Source of the DNA: JAXMBN01 sp046349875 | Lineage (GTDB): Bacteria > Planctomycetota > Planctomycetia > Pirellulales > Pirellulaceae | DNA length: 64,000 nt | Direction: 5' to 3' | NCBI GenBank assembly: GCA_046349875.1 | Contig: JAXMBN010000015.1 | Span: 65,143-129,142 of the forward strand | In this document: positions 27,081-36,007 of the stretch, one piece after another | Layout: each line of letters starts with the position of its first letter | Position numbering within the stretch: the stretch's first letter is position 1 | The notes under the pieces: generated by a model | Database searches by the model: none | Told to the model about the DNA's origin: nothing | The model's input: only the letters and a program-made list of their open reading frames with translations | Program-made: the position numbers and the translations under genes

Positions 27081-28802
27081 CTACTGAGGCTTGGGATTCC
27101 ATGCAGCTGAGCGTTCGTAAGCGACCTGTCCGTTCAAGATGGTGAAAGCGATAGGAGTCTTGTGAATTTGAGGAATGGGTATCGCAAAGATATCTTCTTC
27201 CCATATCACGAGGTCGGCCAGCATTCCGGGTGCGATCAGACCTTTTTCCTTTTCCGCGAATTCCGCATAAGCAGAGCCATAGGTATAAGCATCAAGCGTT
27301 TGGCGGAGTGTTAGTCGTTCTTGAGGTAGAAATCCTTCTGCTGGTTGACCATCCAAGGTTTGACGAGTGACGGCGACGTGGATTCCTGGACGTGGATCGA
27401 TCCCAACTACGGGCCAATCGGTACCAAAGGCCAATCGTCCTTCTGCTTTTCGGATGGAATTCCATGCCCAAGCTCGCTGAGCACGTTCTTCACCCAGATT
27501 GATCGCCCAGACTTCAAAAATGTTCTTGTTTGGGTGAGCGTGAAATGGTTGCATGCTTGCTAGGACACCTAGTTTGGCAAGTCGAGAGATATCTTGTGGT
27601 TGTATGGTTTCGATATGCTCAAGTCGATGGCGTCGCTCACGATTCGGTTGTGGATGGTTCTGCGCTGCTTTTTCGAACGCATCGAGGGTCATGCGGATAC
27701 CAGCGTCTCCAATGGCATGAACCATGATTTGCCAATCGTTCGCATCGAGGTAACCAATCATCTGATCCAAAGCGGAGGGGTCGTATTCGGGCAATCCACG
27801 CGAAGGTCGATTCGCGTAAGGGCTAAGTAGTGCAGCCGTGTGCGCTTCGATCACGCCATCGACATAGAGTTTGACTGATTGCAGATGAAGGTGTTTGTAT
27901 CGTTGACGCAGCTGAGTCAAATGTTCTAGTTCCTCTTGGTTCATCGTCGGACGCACTTCCAACGCAATCCGCATGCGGGGTTTCAACGAAGGGGAAGTGA
28001 TCCATTTCTCAAGGACGAGCAAGTCTTTCTCGAAGACGCCAGCCTCTTGGACTGAGGTAACTCCTAGCTGAAGAGCTTGCTGAGCACCGTCATCGAGAGC
28101 ACGGAGCTTTTCTTCCAGGCTCGGTTGCGGAATCACTTTTTCAATAAGTTCTTGCGCGGCTTCTTTCAGGACGCCGGTAGGGTTGCCTGATTCATCTCGA
28201 ACGATGATGCCTTGCGGGGGATCGGGCGTTTTGCGATCGATACCGGCAAGCTCGAGCGTTTTGGAATTGACCCACACCGTGTGTCCGTCGTAGCAACGCA
28301 TGATCGCTGGCCGATCCTGAACGATGGCATCGAGAATCGATTTGTGGGGAAGTCCACCTTCGAATGCGCCATAGACCCAGCCACGGCCTTGTATGCAAAC
28401 TCGATTTGGTTGAGAAGCGACGAACGATCGAATGCGCGACTCCACTTCGGCTTGATCGTTGGCATCGAGGAGTTGAACCTGATCGAGCGAGAGGCTGCCT
28501 GAGAGAAAGTGGACGTGTGCGTCATTGAAGCCTGGTGTGACGCTCCGCCCTTTGCCATCGATCCATCGAGTGTTAGGACCTTTCCAAGATTCCATTGCTG
28601 CGTTCGAGCCGATCGCAACGATGCGCGATCCCACGATGGCCAATGCCTCAACCGATTCGGAATCGCGAGTCACCACTTTGGCATGATGGACGATCAAATC
28701 GGCAGCGCGAATATCAGAACGCTTTGGTGTGGTTTGACCGCCAACGTTTCCCCACAATCCGAAGCCAACACATAGACTCAACCAACACGCGCGAAAAATC
28801 AT
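27081..28802 (-). CDS. Exported YtcJ-like amidohydrolase (metal-dependent)
   Basis: About 573 residues from the ATG at 28802, which starts a signal peptide (MIFRACWLSLCVGFG, ending near NVGGQ). Amidohydrolase_3 features are complete: GFNDAHVHF (HxH metal ligands), CIQGRGWVYGAF, HAIGDAGIRMTLDAFE, RHRLEHIE and FGTDWPVVG (the catalytic Asp). The closing composite beta-sandwich reads GMLADLVIWEEDIF. Relatives hydrolyse N-substituted amides or formamides with zinc; the physiological substrate here is unknown. The gene is divergent from the intact sulfatase, sharing a 183-base promoter region, and convergent with the 26051 gene. Confidence 0.92.
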   Translation of the reverse strand: MIFRACWLSLCVGFGLWGNVGGQTTPKRSDIRAADLIVHHAKVVTRDSESVEALAIVGSRIVAIGSNAAMESWKGPNTRWIDGKGRSVTPGFNDAHVHFLSGSLSLDQVQLLDANDQAEVESRIRSFVASQPNRVCIQGRGWVYGAFEGGLPHKSILDAIVQDRPAIMRCYDGHTVWVNSKTLELAGIDRKTPDPPQGIIVRDESGNPTGVLKEAAQELIEKVIPQPSLEEKLRALDDGAQQALQLGVTSVQEAGVFEKDLLVLEKWITSPSLKPRMRIALEVRPTMNQEELEHLTQLRQRYKHLHLQSVKLYVDGVIEAHTAALLSPYANRPSRGLPEYDPSALDQMIGYLDANDWQIMVHAIGDAGIRMTLDAFEKAAQNHPQPNRERRHRLEHIETIQPQDISRLAKLGVLASMQPFHAHPNKNIFEVWAINLGEERAQRAWAWNSIRKAEGRLAFGTDWPVVGIDPRPGIHVAVTRQTLDGQPAEGFLPQERLTLRQTLDAYTYGSAYAEFAEKEKGLIAPGMLADLVIWEEDIFAIPIPQIHKTPIAFTILNGQVAYERSAAWNPKPQ

Positions 28803-28918
28803 GTTGTACCTAAGCGGTTGCCAACCGCATGTTTGGATGAAACCGTTGCTGCAATATTGTCTGCATTCTTTCGTGAAGACCATCAAGGTGCAAGTCCTCG
28901 GCATTCAAAGAAAACGCT

Positions 28919-28949
28919 TTGAGTATCTTCATGGGGGTTATGCTAAAAT
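28919..28949 (+). promoter_or_regulatory. Candidate promoter of the sulfatase gene at 28986
   Basis: TTGAGT (28919-28924) and TAAAAT (28944-28949) lie 19 bases apart, upstream of the start at 28986. The -10 sits in GGGGGTTATGCTAAAATAG, which resembles GGGGGTGGGCTAAAATAG upstream of the 44414 gene. Confidence 0.4.
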
Positions 28950-28985
28950 AGTGGACTTGACCTCCTCTCTTTAAAGGACCCACCT

Positions 28986-30416
28986 ATGGTTGCTCGCTTG
29001 TTACTCTTACTCGGAGTCGCTCTCGGAATTGGTGTTTTGGCATTACCCGCCTATGGACAAAGGGATTTGAAACGACCGAATCTCATTTGGATCATGGCCG
29101 ATGATCTCGGCTATGGTGAACTGGGATGTTATGGGCAGAAGGTCATCCAAACACCTCGTTTGGATGCTATGGCGAAACAAGGAATGCGGTTCACGCAGTT
29201 TTACTCGGGAGCTACGGTTTGCGCGCCATCGCGAAGTGTTTTGATGACGGGTCAGCACCACGGTCATACGAAAGTGCGAGGCAATGCAGGTGCCAAGAAT
29301 CCAGCCGCCCAAGCGCTTCGGAGCAATGAAACAACGGTGGCTCGATTGCTTCACGAGGCCGGTTACCGAACGGCCTTGGTCGGCAAATGGGGGTTAGGGG
29401 ATATCGGTGAGGCATCGACTGGTTTGCCTCGATCGCAAGGGTTCGATACCTTCTTTGGATATCTCAATCAAACGCACGCTCACAATCATTTTCCGAGCTT
29501 TCTTTGGCGCAACGAAGCCAAAGTAGAGCTTCCAAACAAAGTCCATCCTGTCGGCGAGACAGGGGCTGGATATGCCACCGAAGCCAAGGCTTTCGCCGAT
29601 GATCTTTTTGTCGAAGAGTGCATCGATTTTGTTAGAAAAGAACGCGATCAACCCTTCTTTCTCTATTGGAGTCTTGTAACGCCTCATGCCAACAATGAGC
29701 GCCGACGCGACCTACAGAACGGAGCTCACGTTCCGGATTTTGGTCCCTATGCGGATCGCGATTGGAGCGATCAGGATAAGGGACATGCGGCCATGATCAC
29801 GCGCCTTGATCATCATGTTGGAAGGCTGCTCGATGAACTCAAAGCTCTTCAGTTAGACCAAAACACCTTGGTCATCTTTACGAGTGACAATGGACCGCAC
29901 AACGAAAGTAACCATTCGTTGGAACGCTTTCAGCCGGCCGGGCCTTTGCGAGGTATCAAACGCAGTTTGACGGATGGGGGAATCCGCGTTCCGGCCATCG
30001 CCTGCTGGCCTGGAACGGTTGCTGCTGATGTGGTCTCACCGCATGTGGCCTACTTTGGTGATTGGATGGCTACCGCCTGTGAGTTGGCCAAGATCGAACT
30101 ACCAGCCGATCGAGATTCTATTTCATTTGTATCGTCGTTACGCGATCCCCAAGGGCGTCAGAAGCAAAGTCATGCGTTTCTGTATTGGGAATTTCATGAG
30201 AACGGATTTAGCCAAGCAGCATTGATGGAGGGACGTTGGAAAGGCATTCGACTCAAACGCAAAGAGGCTCCATTGGAGCTTTATGACTTGCAGAATGATA
30301 TTGGCGAAACCAAGAACGTGGCTATGGATAATCCCGAGATCGTGGCAAAAATCGATCGTTACCTTGCCCAAGCGCGGTCCGAATCGGAAGAGTGGAAGCC
30401 GAACTACGGTAAGTAA
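28986..30416 (+). CDS. Arylsulfatase, intact, secreted
   Basis: 476 residues with signal peptide (LLLLLGVALGIGVLALPAYG). RPNLIWIMADDLGYGELGCYG gives the metal Asp pair (39-40); VCAPSRSVLMTGQ (C79 in C-A-P-S-R) is the formylglycine site. GKWGLGDIGE is a variant of the GKWHLG motif; TSDNGPH carries the distal metal Asp/Asn pair. GGIRVPAIACWPG and the C-terminal LYDLQNDIGETKNVA are typical. An enzyme for sulfate release from sulfated polysaccharides, needing formylglycine maturation by a sulfatase-maturing enzyme not in the window. Note Gly in place of the usual His in GKWHLG. It is convergent, with only one base between stops, on the xDSKG repeat protein gene. Confidence 0.93.
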   Translation: MVARLLLLLGVALGIGVLALPAYGQRDLKRPNLIWIMADDLGYGELGCYGQKVIQTPRLDAMAKQGMRFTQFYSGATVCAPSRSVLMTGQHHGHTKVRGNAGAKNPAAQALRSNETTVARLLHEAGYRTALVGKWGLGDIGEASTGLPRSQGFDTFFGYLNQTHAHNHFPSFLWRNEAKVELPNKVHPVGETGAGYATEAKAFADDLFVEECIDFVRKERDQPFFLYWSLVTPHANNERRRDLQNGAHVPDFGPYADRDWSDQDKGHAAMITRLDHHVGRLLDELKALQLDQNTLVIFTSDNGPHNESNHSLERFQPAGPLRGIKRSLTDGGIRVPAIACWPGTVAADVVSPHVAYFGDWMATACELAKIELPADRDSISFVSSLRDPQGRQKQSHAFLYWEFHENGFSQAALMEGRWKGIRLKRKEAPLELYDLQNDIGETKNVAMDNPEIVAKIDRYLAQARSESEEWKPNYGK

Positions 30417-30417
30417 C

Positions 30418-31200
30418 CTAAGGGTTCTTTCCTTGTAGTGCTTTTCGATAGGCTTGGATCTGTTCACGAAGGGATTCGGGTGGACGGATTCGAGCTCCTT
30501 CTTCTTGCATGCCTCGAAGATCATCTTGTGATGTCTGAACCGATCGCTTTTGGCTCGAGGTTTGTTGGAAACCGAGGGCCTTAAGCGCTTCTTCGAGTTC
30601 GCGCTTCTTATTGGGATCGCGCATCGCTTCTTCTTTGGCTTTCCGCCAACGGTCTGAAAACGCTCGCAAATCCTCTGGGCTCCACCGTAGTTTCTTCAAC
30701 AGCTCGGGGTCAGGCTGTTCTCGTTGTCGATCCAAATAATCGAGAACGAGATCGGTCGCCTTCTGCGCGTATTCGGGGGATGCCGGATCTGCTCGCTCAG
30801 GTCCCGTGGCTGAACTACCAGAAGAACTGTTGCGATTGCTATTGCGTCCCGACTCGTTGCCACGTTGCATTTTGTTACTGGATCCGGGCCCCGATGAACT
30901 CGAAGGTTGGGATGCTTCCGATCCACTGTTGTTAGAGTTTTTGTCGGAGGGATTCGAACCCGACTGGGCTTGACCCTCGTTCGAGGACTGGCCTGGGGAA
31001 GAGTTTTTCTGTGACGAATCACTGCCCTTGGAGTCACTTCCCTTGGAGTCACTTCCCTTAGAGTCACTTCCCTTAGAGTCACTTCCCTTAGAGTCACTGC
31101 CCTTGGAGTCACTGCCCTTGGAGTCACTGACCTTGGAGTCACTGCCCTTGGAGTCACTGCCCTTGGAGTCACTGCCCTTGGAGTCACTGCCCTGAGTCAC
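30418..31200 (-). CDS. C-terminal part of the xDSKG-repeat membrane protein (separated by frame breaks)
   Basis: 260 codons, opening within the minisatellite and reading SDSKG repeats, then a Ser/Asn/Gln-rich linker, then a compact conserved domain (about the last 110 residues): YAQKATDLVLDYLDRQREQ, LLKKLRWSPEDLRAFSDRWR, ELEEALKALGF and ESLREQIQAYRKALQG. This domain is the usual C-terminus of a planctomycete family sometimes labelled circumsporozoite-like because of its low complexity. I believe it is the 3' end of the gene that begins at 34120, cut by indels inside the repeats. The ATG used here is probably not a true start. Four helices are predicted by eye; no catalytic motif. Confidence 0.65.
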   Translation of the reverse strand: MTQGSDSKGSDSKGSDSKGSDSKVSDSKGSDSKGSDSKGSDSKGSDSKGSDSKGSDSKGSDSSQKNSSPGQSSNEGQAQSGSNPSDKNSNNSGSEASQPSSSSGPGSSNKMQRGNESGRNSNRNSSSGSSATGPERADPASPEYAQKATDLVLDYLDRQREQPDPELLKKLRWSPEDLRAFSDRWRKAKEEAMRDPNKKRELEEALKALGFQQTSSQKRSVQTSQDDLRGMQEEGARIRPPESLREQIQAYRKALQGKNP

Positions 31201-31750
31201 TGCCCTTGAGTCACTGCCCTTGGAGTCACTGCCCTGGAGTCACTGCCCTTGAGCCGCCCTGAGTCACTGCCCGGAGTCACTGCCCTTGGAGTCACTGCCC
31301 TTGGAGTCACTGCCCTTGGAGTCACTGCCCTTGGAGTCACTGCCCTTGGAGTCACTGCCTTGGAGTCACTGCCCTTGGAGTCACTGCCCTTGGAGTCACT
31401 GCCTTGGAGTCACTGCCTTTGGAGTCATTTCCTTGGAGTCACTTGGAGTCATTTCCCTTGGAGTCGTTGCCCTTGGAGTCGTTGCCCTTGGAGTCGTTGC
31501 CCTTGGAGTCGTTGCCCTTGGAGTCGTTGCCCTTGGAGTCGTTGCCCTTGGAGTCGTTGCCTTTGGAGTCGTTGCCTGGAGTCGTTGCTTGGAGTCGTTG
31601 CCTTTGGAGTCGTTGCCTTTGGAGTCGTTGCCCTTAGCGTCATTGCCCTTAGCGTCATTGCCCTTAGCGTCATTGCCCTTAGCGTCATTGCCCTTTGAGT
31701 CATTGCCCTTTTGAGTCATTGCCCTTTGAGTCATTGCCCTTTGAGTCCAT
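31014..31750. repeat. 15-base minisatellite encoding xDSKG pentapeptides, about 48 units
   Basis: Units of 15 bases such as GAGTCACTGCCCTTG run for about 735 bases. On the minus strand they encode SDSKG (31014 to about 31440), then NDSKG (to about 31620), then NDAKG (about four units), then NDSKG with other codons. Units within a block are almost identical and blocks differ, which points to local expansion. Several units between 31190 and 31440 and near 31570-31600 lack one to four bases, breaking the frame. Confidence 0.92.
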
Positions 31751-34120
31751 GTTGTTATCTGACTTAGAAGGGTTCGACTCTTTGGATGCGCCCTCGTTGG
31801 AAGAGGACTGTTTGTCGGATGGGTTGGATTGTGATTCTTCTTGAGGAGAACTAGGCGGATTCTGCTTGGGGGCCGATTGTGATTCGCGACGATGCTTTTC
31901 GATCATTTCGAAAATATCGCGATCATTGATAGGCTGAGCGTTCTTTGAGCCTTGCGAGTCAGAGGAGATCTCTTGAGGCTTTCCAGAGGGCTTGCCTTGG
32001 TTGTTTGAGTTTGAACTTTCTTGCGATTGGTCGTTCTTCGTATCGTTTGGCGAGGAATTCGAACCGTCATTCGGATCCTTGGGGTCTTGATTGGAAGAAT
32101 CGGAATTGGAACCGTTACCTTTCGAGGATGGCGATGGGTTCGATTGCGAATCGACCTTGGCATCGGGTGTTGTTGAGCCATCGTTTGCGTTGGAATTAGG
32201 TTGGCTGTCTTGAGAAGGGGGCGAACTGGAGGCACTTCCTGCGCCTTGGCCGTTCTTGGATTTCGCATCCTTGTTCGATTCTTTGCTGCTGTCGCTGCCA
32301 CCGCCGGCAACTCCTGCCGAGGAACCTTCTTCCGAGTCCTTGCTTTGTTCGCCTGGGTTGGATTTGTCTGAAGAATTGCTTCGCTTGTTTTTCTCGGGCT
32401 CTTGTTTCACCTTCGGTTGCGTTCGATTGGGTTTGGTTTGGTTCGCTTCATCCTTGGATGGAGGTGGCGTGGAGGGTTGATTCTTATCCTCAGCAACAAC
32501 TTCAATCGTGAGTGAGCGAGAATTCGCAATATTTGGTTCCCAATCATCCGTACCCGGACGCGTACGATTGTCCTTTGCTGTGACCGTGATCTCGACGCGA
32601 TCGCCAACGCGCAATCCCAGTTCCGACGGAATCAAGGAAGTCGTGGTTTGGAGGTTGGGAGTATGAAGTGTTTCTAAGAGTGACTCCTCGCGGACGACCT
32701 GGGTACCTTGTTTGACGACCGAGCGAACATCTTGCAATCCATAATCAGGGTCGACAGCTTTCCATTCCATGTCCAAACGACCGTTGAGCGGAACTTTTAC
32801 CAGTGCAGGCAATTCGGAAAGCAAACGAACTTCAGGTGGTAGGTCACCTAGAATTTTGACTTGATAGATAACGGGATCGGGATTCGATTCGCCGTGCGTA
32901 TTGGAAATCTTGAAGCGATAACTTGTGAGGGTTGGGGACGTTCGCTTCTCATCGAGTTTAAGTAGCCAATCGACTGAAACTTGTCGGTCGGAGACGGAGA
33001 GATCGCGAACCGATGAGGCTCGCAAGAATCGACCTTCTTGAACTTCTGGATCGATTTCGAGGCGACCTTTGGAAAGAGGTTGATTCGCTTTTCCGTAGAG
33101 AATCACTTGCGTCCCTTCAATCGCTTCGATCCGACCTTCACCTTGAACCACACGAGGTTTGAGTTGTGTGTAACGAGGGTACTGGTATTCGACACGATCG
33201 ATCAAAACGATGGGGACTGCATGCACATCCACCCGATATTCGCGGCTCAACGCATCGCCTGCTTGGATGCGATAGTGAAAGGCCTGTTGAACGCCACCTT
33301 GGGAAGCGCCAAAGTCGATCTTGTACGACAGCCCTTCTAAGTCGGGTTCAAGGGGAATCTTGCGATCGACGATCTGTCGATCGGCGGTTGTGTATTGAAG
33401 GTAGACGATTTCGCCACGACGCAATCCGCGGAGTTGAACGCGAACAGGTAGCTGGCTCCCTTGAGAGATGGAAGTATCACCTGGGTCGATCGAGATAAAT
33501 TGAACGCGAGAAGGCGCCGCGATCGAATCCCATGGAAGCATTATTCTTCGAAGCGTATCGAAACCACTTTTAGGAGCTAGAGCCAAGTAGAACCCACAAA
33601 GGACAAGCAGCCCTGCAAGAAGAGCTGCCCAGCGAATAGGCCCCGCTTGGTCGATGACAGCCGTTGCATCATGATCCTTGAGTTGCCCCATCGCGTGACG
33701 TCCAACTGCGGCTAACACTCCACGCGGTGTCCCATCCCCTTCATTGGAAAGCTGGAGCCAATTGATCAAGCTGTTCTTCAGTTCGGGCATAGTGCGCTCG
33801 ATCTGCTTCGCTACATAAGCTTGCTGTACTTTGCGAAGCCATGTTGGAACGATGCGGGTAACCAGCCACCAAGCGCCCATTCCCCATATGATTCCCCAAG
33901 CTACAAACCGAGCCCAGGTTGGGAGAGGCCAGATCCAATGGTCAACAAGGATCAAGCCGGAAAAGAACAGAACCAATGCGACCATGCCCACTAAAATGCT
34001 CATCGCCAAATCGACGGTCTTCATGACCTTGGCAGATTTTTGGAGATAGGCATAAAGCCAGTCGCCGATCGCCTGTGATTTTGAGCCTGCAGTTGCAGCG
34101 GTCGAGGATGCTTCCGACAT
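31700..34120 (-). CDS. Large membrane protein with disordered Ser/Asn/Asp-rich tail and xDSKG repeats (N-terminal part)
   Basis: 806 residues to the first break. Three membrane segments lie near the N-terminus (about 37-59, 69-90, 163-182), followed by a large periplasmic beta-rich region (about 200-560) with repeated Ig-like strands (RVQFISIDPGDTSISQGSQL, RVEYQYPRYTQLKPR, DLPPEVRLLSEL, EITVTAKDNRTRPG). From about 570 on it becomes low-complexity: Ser, Asn, Asp, Gln and Lys, with one ordered island (NDRDIFEMIEKHRRES) near 720, then NDSKG repeats. The layout resembles DUF4175-type planctomycete proteins often found near MoxR/BatA clusters, but none is present here. The reading frame should continue through the minisatellite to the conserved domain that ends at 30418. 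Confidence 0.8.
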   Translation of the reverse strand: MSEASSTAATAGSKSQAIGDWLYAYLQKSAKVMKTVDLAMSILVGMVALVLFFSGLILVDHWIWPLPTWARFVAWGIIWGMGAWWLVTRIVPTWLRKVQQAYVAKQIERTMPELKNSLINWLQLSNEGDGTPRGVLAAVGRHAMGQLKDHDATAVIDQAGPIRWAALLAGLLVLCGFYLALAPKSGFDTLRRIMLPWDSIAAPSRVQFISIDPGDTSISQGSQLPVRVQLRGLRRGEIVYLQYTTADRQIVDRKIPLEPDLEGLSYKIDFGASQGGVQQAFHYRIQAGDALSREYRVDVHAVPIVLIDRVEYQYPRYTQLKPRVVQGEGRIEAIEGTQVILYGKANQPLSKGRLEIDPEVQEGRFLRASSVRDLSVSDRQVSVDWLLKLDEKRTSPTLTSYRFKISNTHGESNPDPVIYQVKILGDLPPEVRLLSELPALVKVPLNGRLDMEWKAVDPDYGLQDVRSVVKQGTQVVREESLLETLHTPNLQTTTSLIPSELGLRVGDRVEITVTAKDNRTRPGTDDWEPNIANSRSLTIEVVAEDKNQPSTPPPSKDEANQTKPNRTQPKVKQEPEKNKRSNSSDKSNPGEQSKDSEEGSSAGVAGGGSDSSKESNKDAKSKNGQGAGSASSSPPSQDSQPNSNANDGSTTPDAKVDSQSNPSPSSKGNGSNSDSSNQDPKDPNDGSNSSPNDTKNDQSQESSNSNNQGKPSGKPQEISSDSQGSKNAQPINDRDIFEMIEKHRRESQSAPKQNPPSSPQEESQSNPSDKQSSSNEGASKESNPSKSDNNMDSKGNDSKGNDSKGQ

Positions 34121-34455
34121 AGATTCCCACGCGGGTCGACAAAGAAATCAAACTGGGCCGCCCTTTCGGTGGGAGGGCAGACTCCTCATTCATTATGACG
34201 GGATCCTGAGTTCAAGCCCAGTGAATTGGCCTGGATTACTCGCTAGAACCCCAATCTTCCGACAGCAATGGACGTACAGGCCGAACAATTAGTTTCCGAA
34301 ACCGACACAGCTTTCGAAAATCGGGCTCCAATTCTCCTTGACTCGGATTGGGGTGGGTGTGAACATAAAAGGGATTGTCGGTCCCGCGGGGAATTTTGTA
34401 CCCAATCTCGAGTCGGGATCCCCGTGGAAGGCACTTGTTTGGGAAATCACTCGTG
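34121..34455. other. 335-base divergent intergenic region
   Basis: Lies between the start of the repeat-protein gene and the Cys/His-rich gene. It should contain the promoters of both. No clear promoter, RNA gene or repeat is seen. Confidence 0.35.
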
Positions 34456-34839
34456 GTGAATTGGAGGATAGCTTGGGTTTGGCTTACCCTGCTGCTAGCC
34501 GCAGCTGGGCCGCTCCCCCTTTGCCTTCACCATGAAATAAGCCATGCGGGCGACCACGTTGCGTTGGAGGAGTTGACGAGTTGTGGCCATTGCCACCATC
34601 ACTCGCATGCTTGCTCCTCTCAGTTCGTTCAGCAAGATCCGGTTTGCGCATGGGATAGTGATCATGAAGACTGCCGGCTTTGTTATGAGTTGGCCCAGGT
34701 AGGGCTTTCTCATGGAGCGGCTCATGAAGATGCGATGCTCGCATCCGCTCATGTGCGTCGCGTTCTTTCCGAATCGGCTTTACTTGCAAGCCGTCACACG
34801 TCTTGGTCTCTGCGCGGCCCACCTTCGGTTCAAACCTAA
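34456..34839 (+). CDS. Small exported Cys/His-rich protein
   Basis: About 127 residues if translation starts at the GTG at 34456 (34453 is an equal alternative), which puts a signal/membrane segment (IAWVWLTLLLAAAGPLPLC) at the N-terminus; the upstream ATG at 34375 would add 27 unlikely residues. The mature part has metal-binding-like clusters: CLHHEISHAGDH, SCGHCHHHSHAC and DCRLCYELAQ. It resembles small planctomycete proteins with CxxC and His stretches, similar in style to DUF2946. A metal-binding or metal-stress role is plausible but unproven. It precedes a DUF1559 pseudopilin gene by about 125 bases. Confidence 0.55.
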   Translation: MNWRIAWVWLTLLLAAAGPLPLCLHHEISHAGDHVALEELTSCGHCHHHSHACSSQFVQQDPVCAWDSDHEDCRLCYELAQVGLSHGAAHEDAMLASAHVRRVLSESALLASRHTSWSLRGPPSVQT

Positions 34840-34964
34840 GGCTGGGTTTTCTAGACGCTTGCATCTCGGTCGATGTTGACCGATTCGTTCGATGAGAATC
34901 CAGCTCTGGGTGATGTCGCCATCAACTCAAGTTAGAAATTCTCCTATCGGATTGGACTGGATCG

Positions 34965-35858
34965 ATGAATAAGCAAGGGACTCTCGCACGTTCGCGAGGA
35001 TTTACGTTGGTAGAGCTTTTGGTGGTGATCGCCATCATTGGAATTTTGGTAGGGTTGTTGTTGCCTGCAGTGCAGATGGCACGCGAAGCAGCACGACGTA
35101 CCCAATGCTTCAACAACTTGAAGCAAATCGGCTTGGCCATTCATAACTATGAATCAGCCTTTCGACGCATTCCAGCAGGTTGGATTTCTCCTGATCGAAG
35201 TGGCGAGCCGGGATGGGGATGGTCTGTCGCATTGTTGCCCTATCTAGAGCAAAACAGCGTTTACAACCAAATCAATCAGTTGGTCGCGATCGAAGATGAT
35301 ATCCATGAACCGGTTCGCAAGTATGTGATTCCAACGTTCATTTGCCCCTCGGACATCGGCGATCATCTTTTCGGAATTGGCGAAGGGGATGGGCATCATG
35401 GTCATTCTCATGCTCTTTCTGGAATCGATTCGGGTGACATTCTCTTCATGATTTCCAAAGGAAACTATTCGGGTTGTTTTGGGACGGCCGAAATTGAAGA
35501 GAACCCGTATCTGGCCGATGGTGTCTTCTTTGGCAACAGCGTCATCAAGTTTCAACATATCACCGACGGTTTGAGCAATACGTTTGCTGTAGGCGAACGC
35601 TCCTCGCGATTGGGTGGAACGATTTGGCACGGTGTGATTCCCGAAGCGGCGGAAGCAGAGGGTCGTATCGTCGGAGCGGCAGACCATACTCCCAATAGTC
35701 CGGTGGGGCACTTCGAAGATTTCTCGAGCTACCATACCATGGGCGCCCATTTTGTGATGGGAGACGGTTCGACTCGAATGGTTGCTGATTCGATCGATGT
35801 TACCGTTTATCAAGCTTCATGGCAACGCGCAACGGTGGAGAACCAATCGTGCCGCTGA
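34965..35858 (+). CDS. DUF1559 pseudopilin-like protein
   Basis: 297 residues. The prepilin leader is textbook: SRG then FTLVELLVVIAIIG, with cleavage after Gly12 and Glu at mature +5, followed by LLPAVQMAREAARRTQCFNN and NLKQIGLAIHNYES, hallmarks of the planctomycete DUF1559 (SBP_bac_10) family. The C-terminal H-X9-DG region (YHTMGAHFVMGDGSTRMVAD) is present. The last 12 residues (ASWQRATVENQSCR) do not match the usual ending; a different frame reads LATRNGGEPIV, so a one-base indel at about 35820 is likely. Role: secreted pseudopilin-like protein of unknown function. A strong terminator follows. Confidence 0.9.
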   Translation: MNKQGTLARSRGFTLVELLVVIAIIGILVGLLLPAVQMAREAARRTQCFNNLKQIGLAIHNYESAFRRIPAGWISPDRSGEPGWGWSVALLPYLEQNSVYNQINQLVAIEDDIHEPVRKYVIPTFICPSDIGDHLFGIGEGDGHHGHSHALSGIDSGDILFMISKGNYSGCFGTAEIEENPYLADGVFFGNSVIKFQHITDGLSNTFAVGERSSRLGGTIWHGVIPEAAEAEGRIVGAADHTPNSPVGHFEDFSSYHTMGAHFVMGDGSTRMVADSIDVTVYQASWQRATVENQSCR

Positions 35859-35886
35859 ATAATTCAACAACGAGCCCCATTGAAGG

Positions 35887-35949
35887 ATCCGCTCAGGTGG
35901 ATACCGCAGAATCGCCCGTTCTGCGGTAAACGCTTGAGCGGATTTTTTT
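35887..35949 (+). terminator. Nested two-stem rho-independent terminator
   Basis: Outer stem ATCCGCTCA (35887-35895) pairs with TGAGCGGAT (35935-35943), followed by a run of seven T. Inside it, ACCGCAGAA (35903-35911) pairs with TTCTGCGGT (35919-35927). It ends the DUF1559 gene and precedes the DUF1549 gene at 36008. Confidence 0.9.
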
Positions 35950-36007
35950 GTGTCTCGATTTGGTTTAGACTGAAGCTTGAAACCAAACACCCAAGCGAGG
36001 CGAAGCG

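Noticed and set aside
31249..31714. Long open frames on the plus strand encoding ESLPL- and WSRCP-type repeats
   Set aside because: They are antisense readings of the minisatellite; any 15-base repeat keeps several frames open. No start signal or family match.
31014..31750. Regular repeats considered as a CRISPR array
   Set aside because: Units are contiguous 15-mers without spacers, in frame with a protein, and no cas genes are near.
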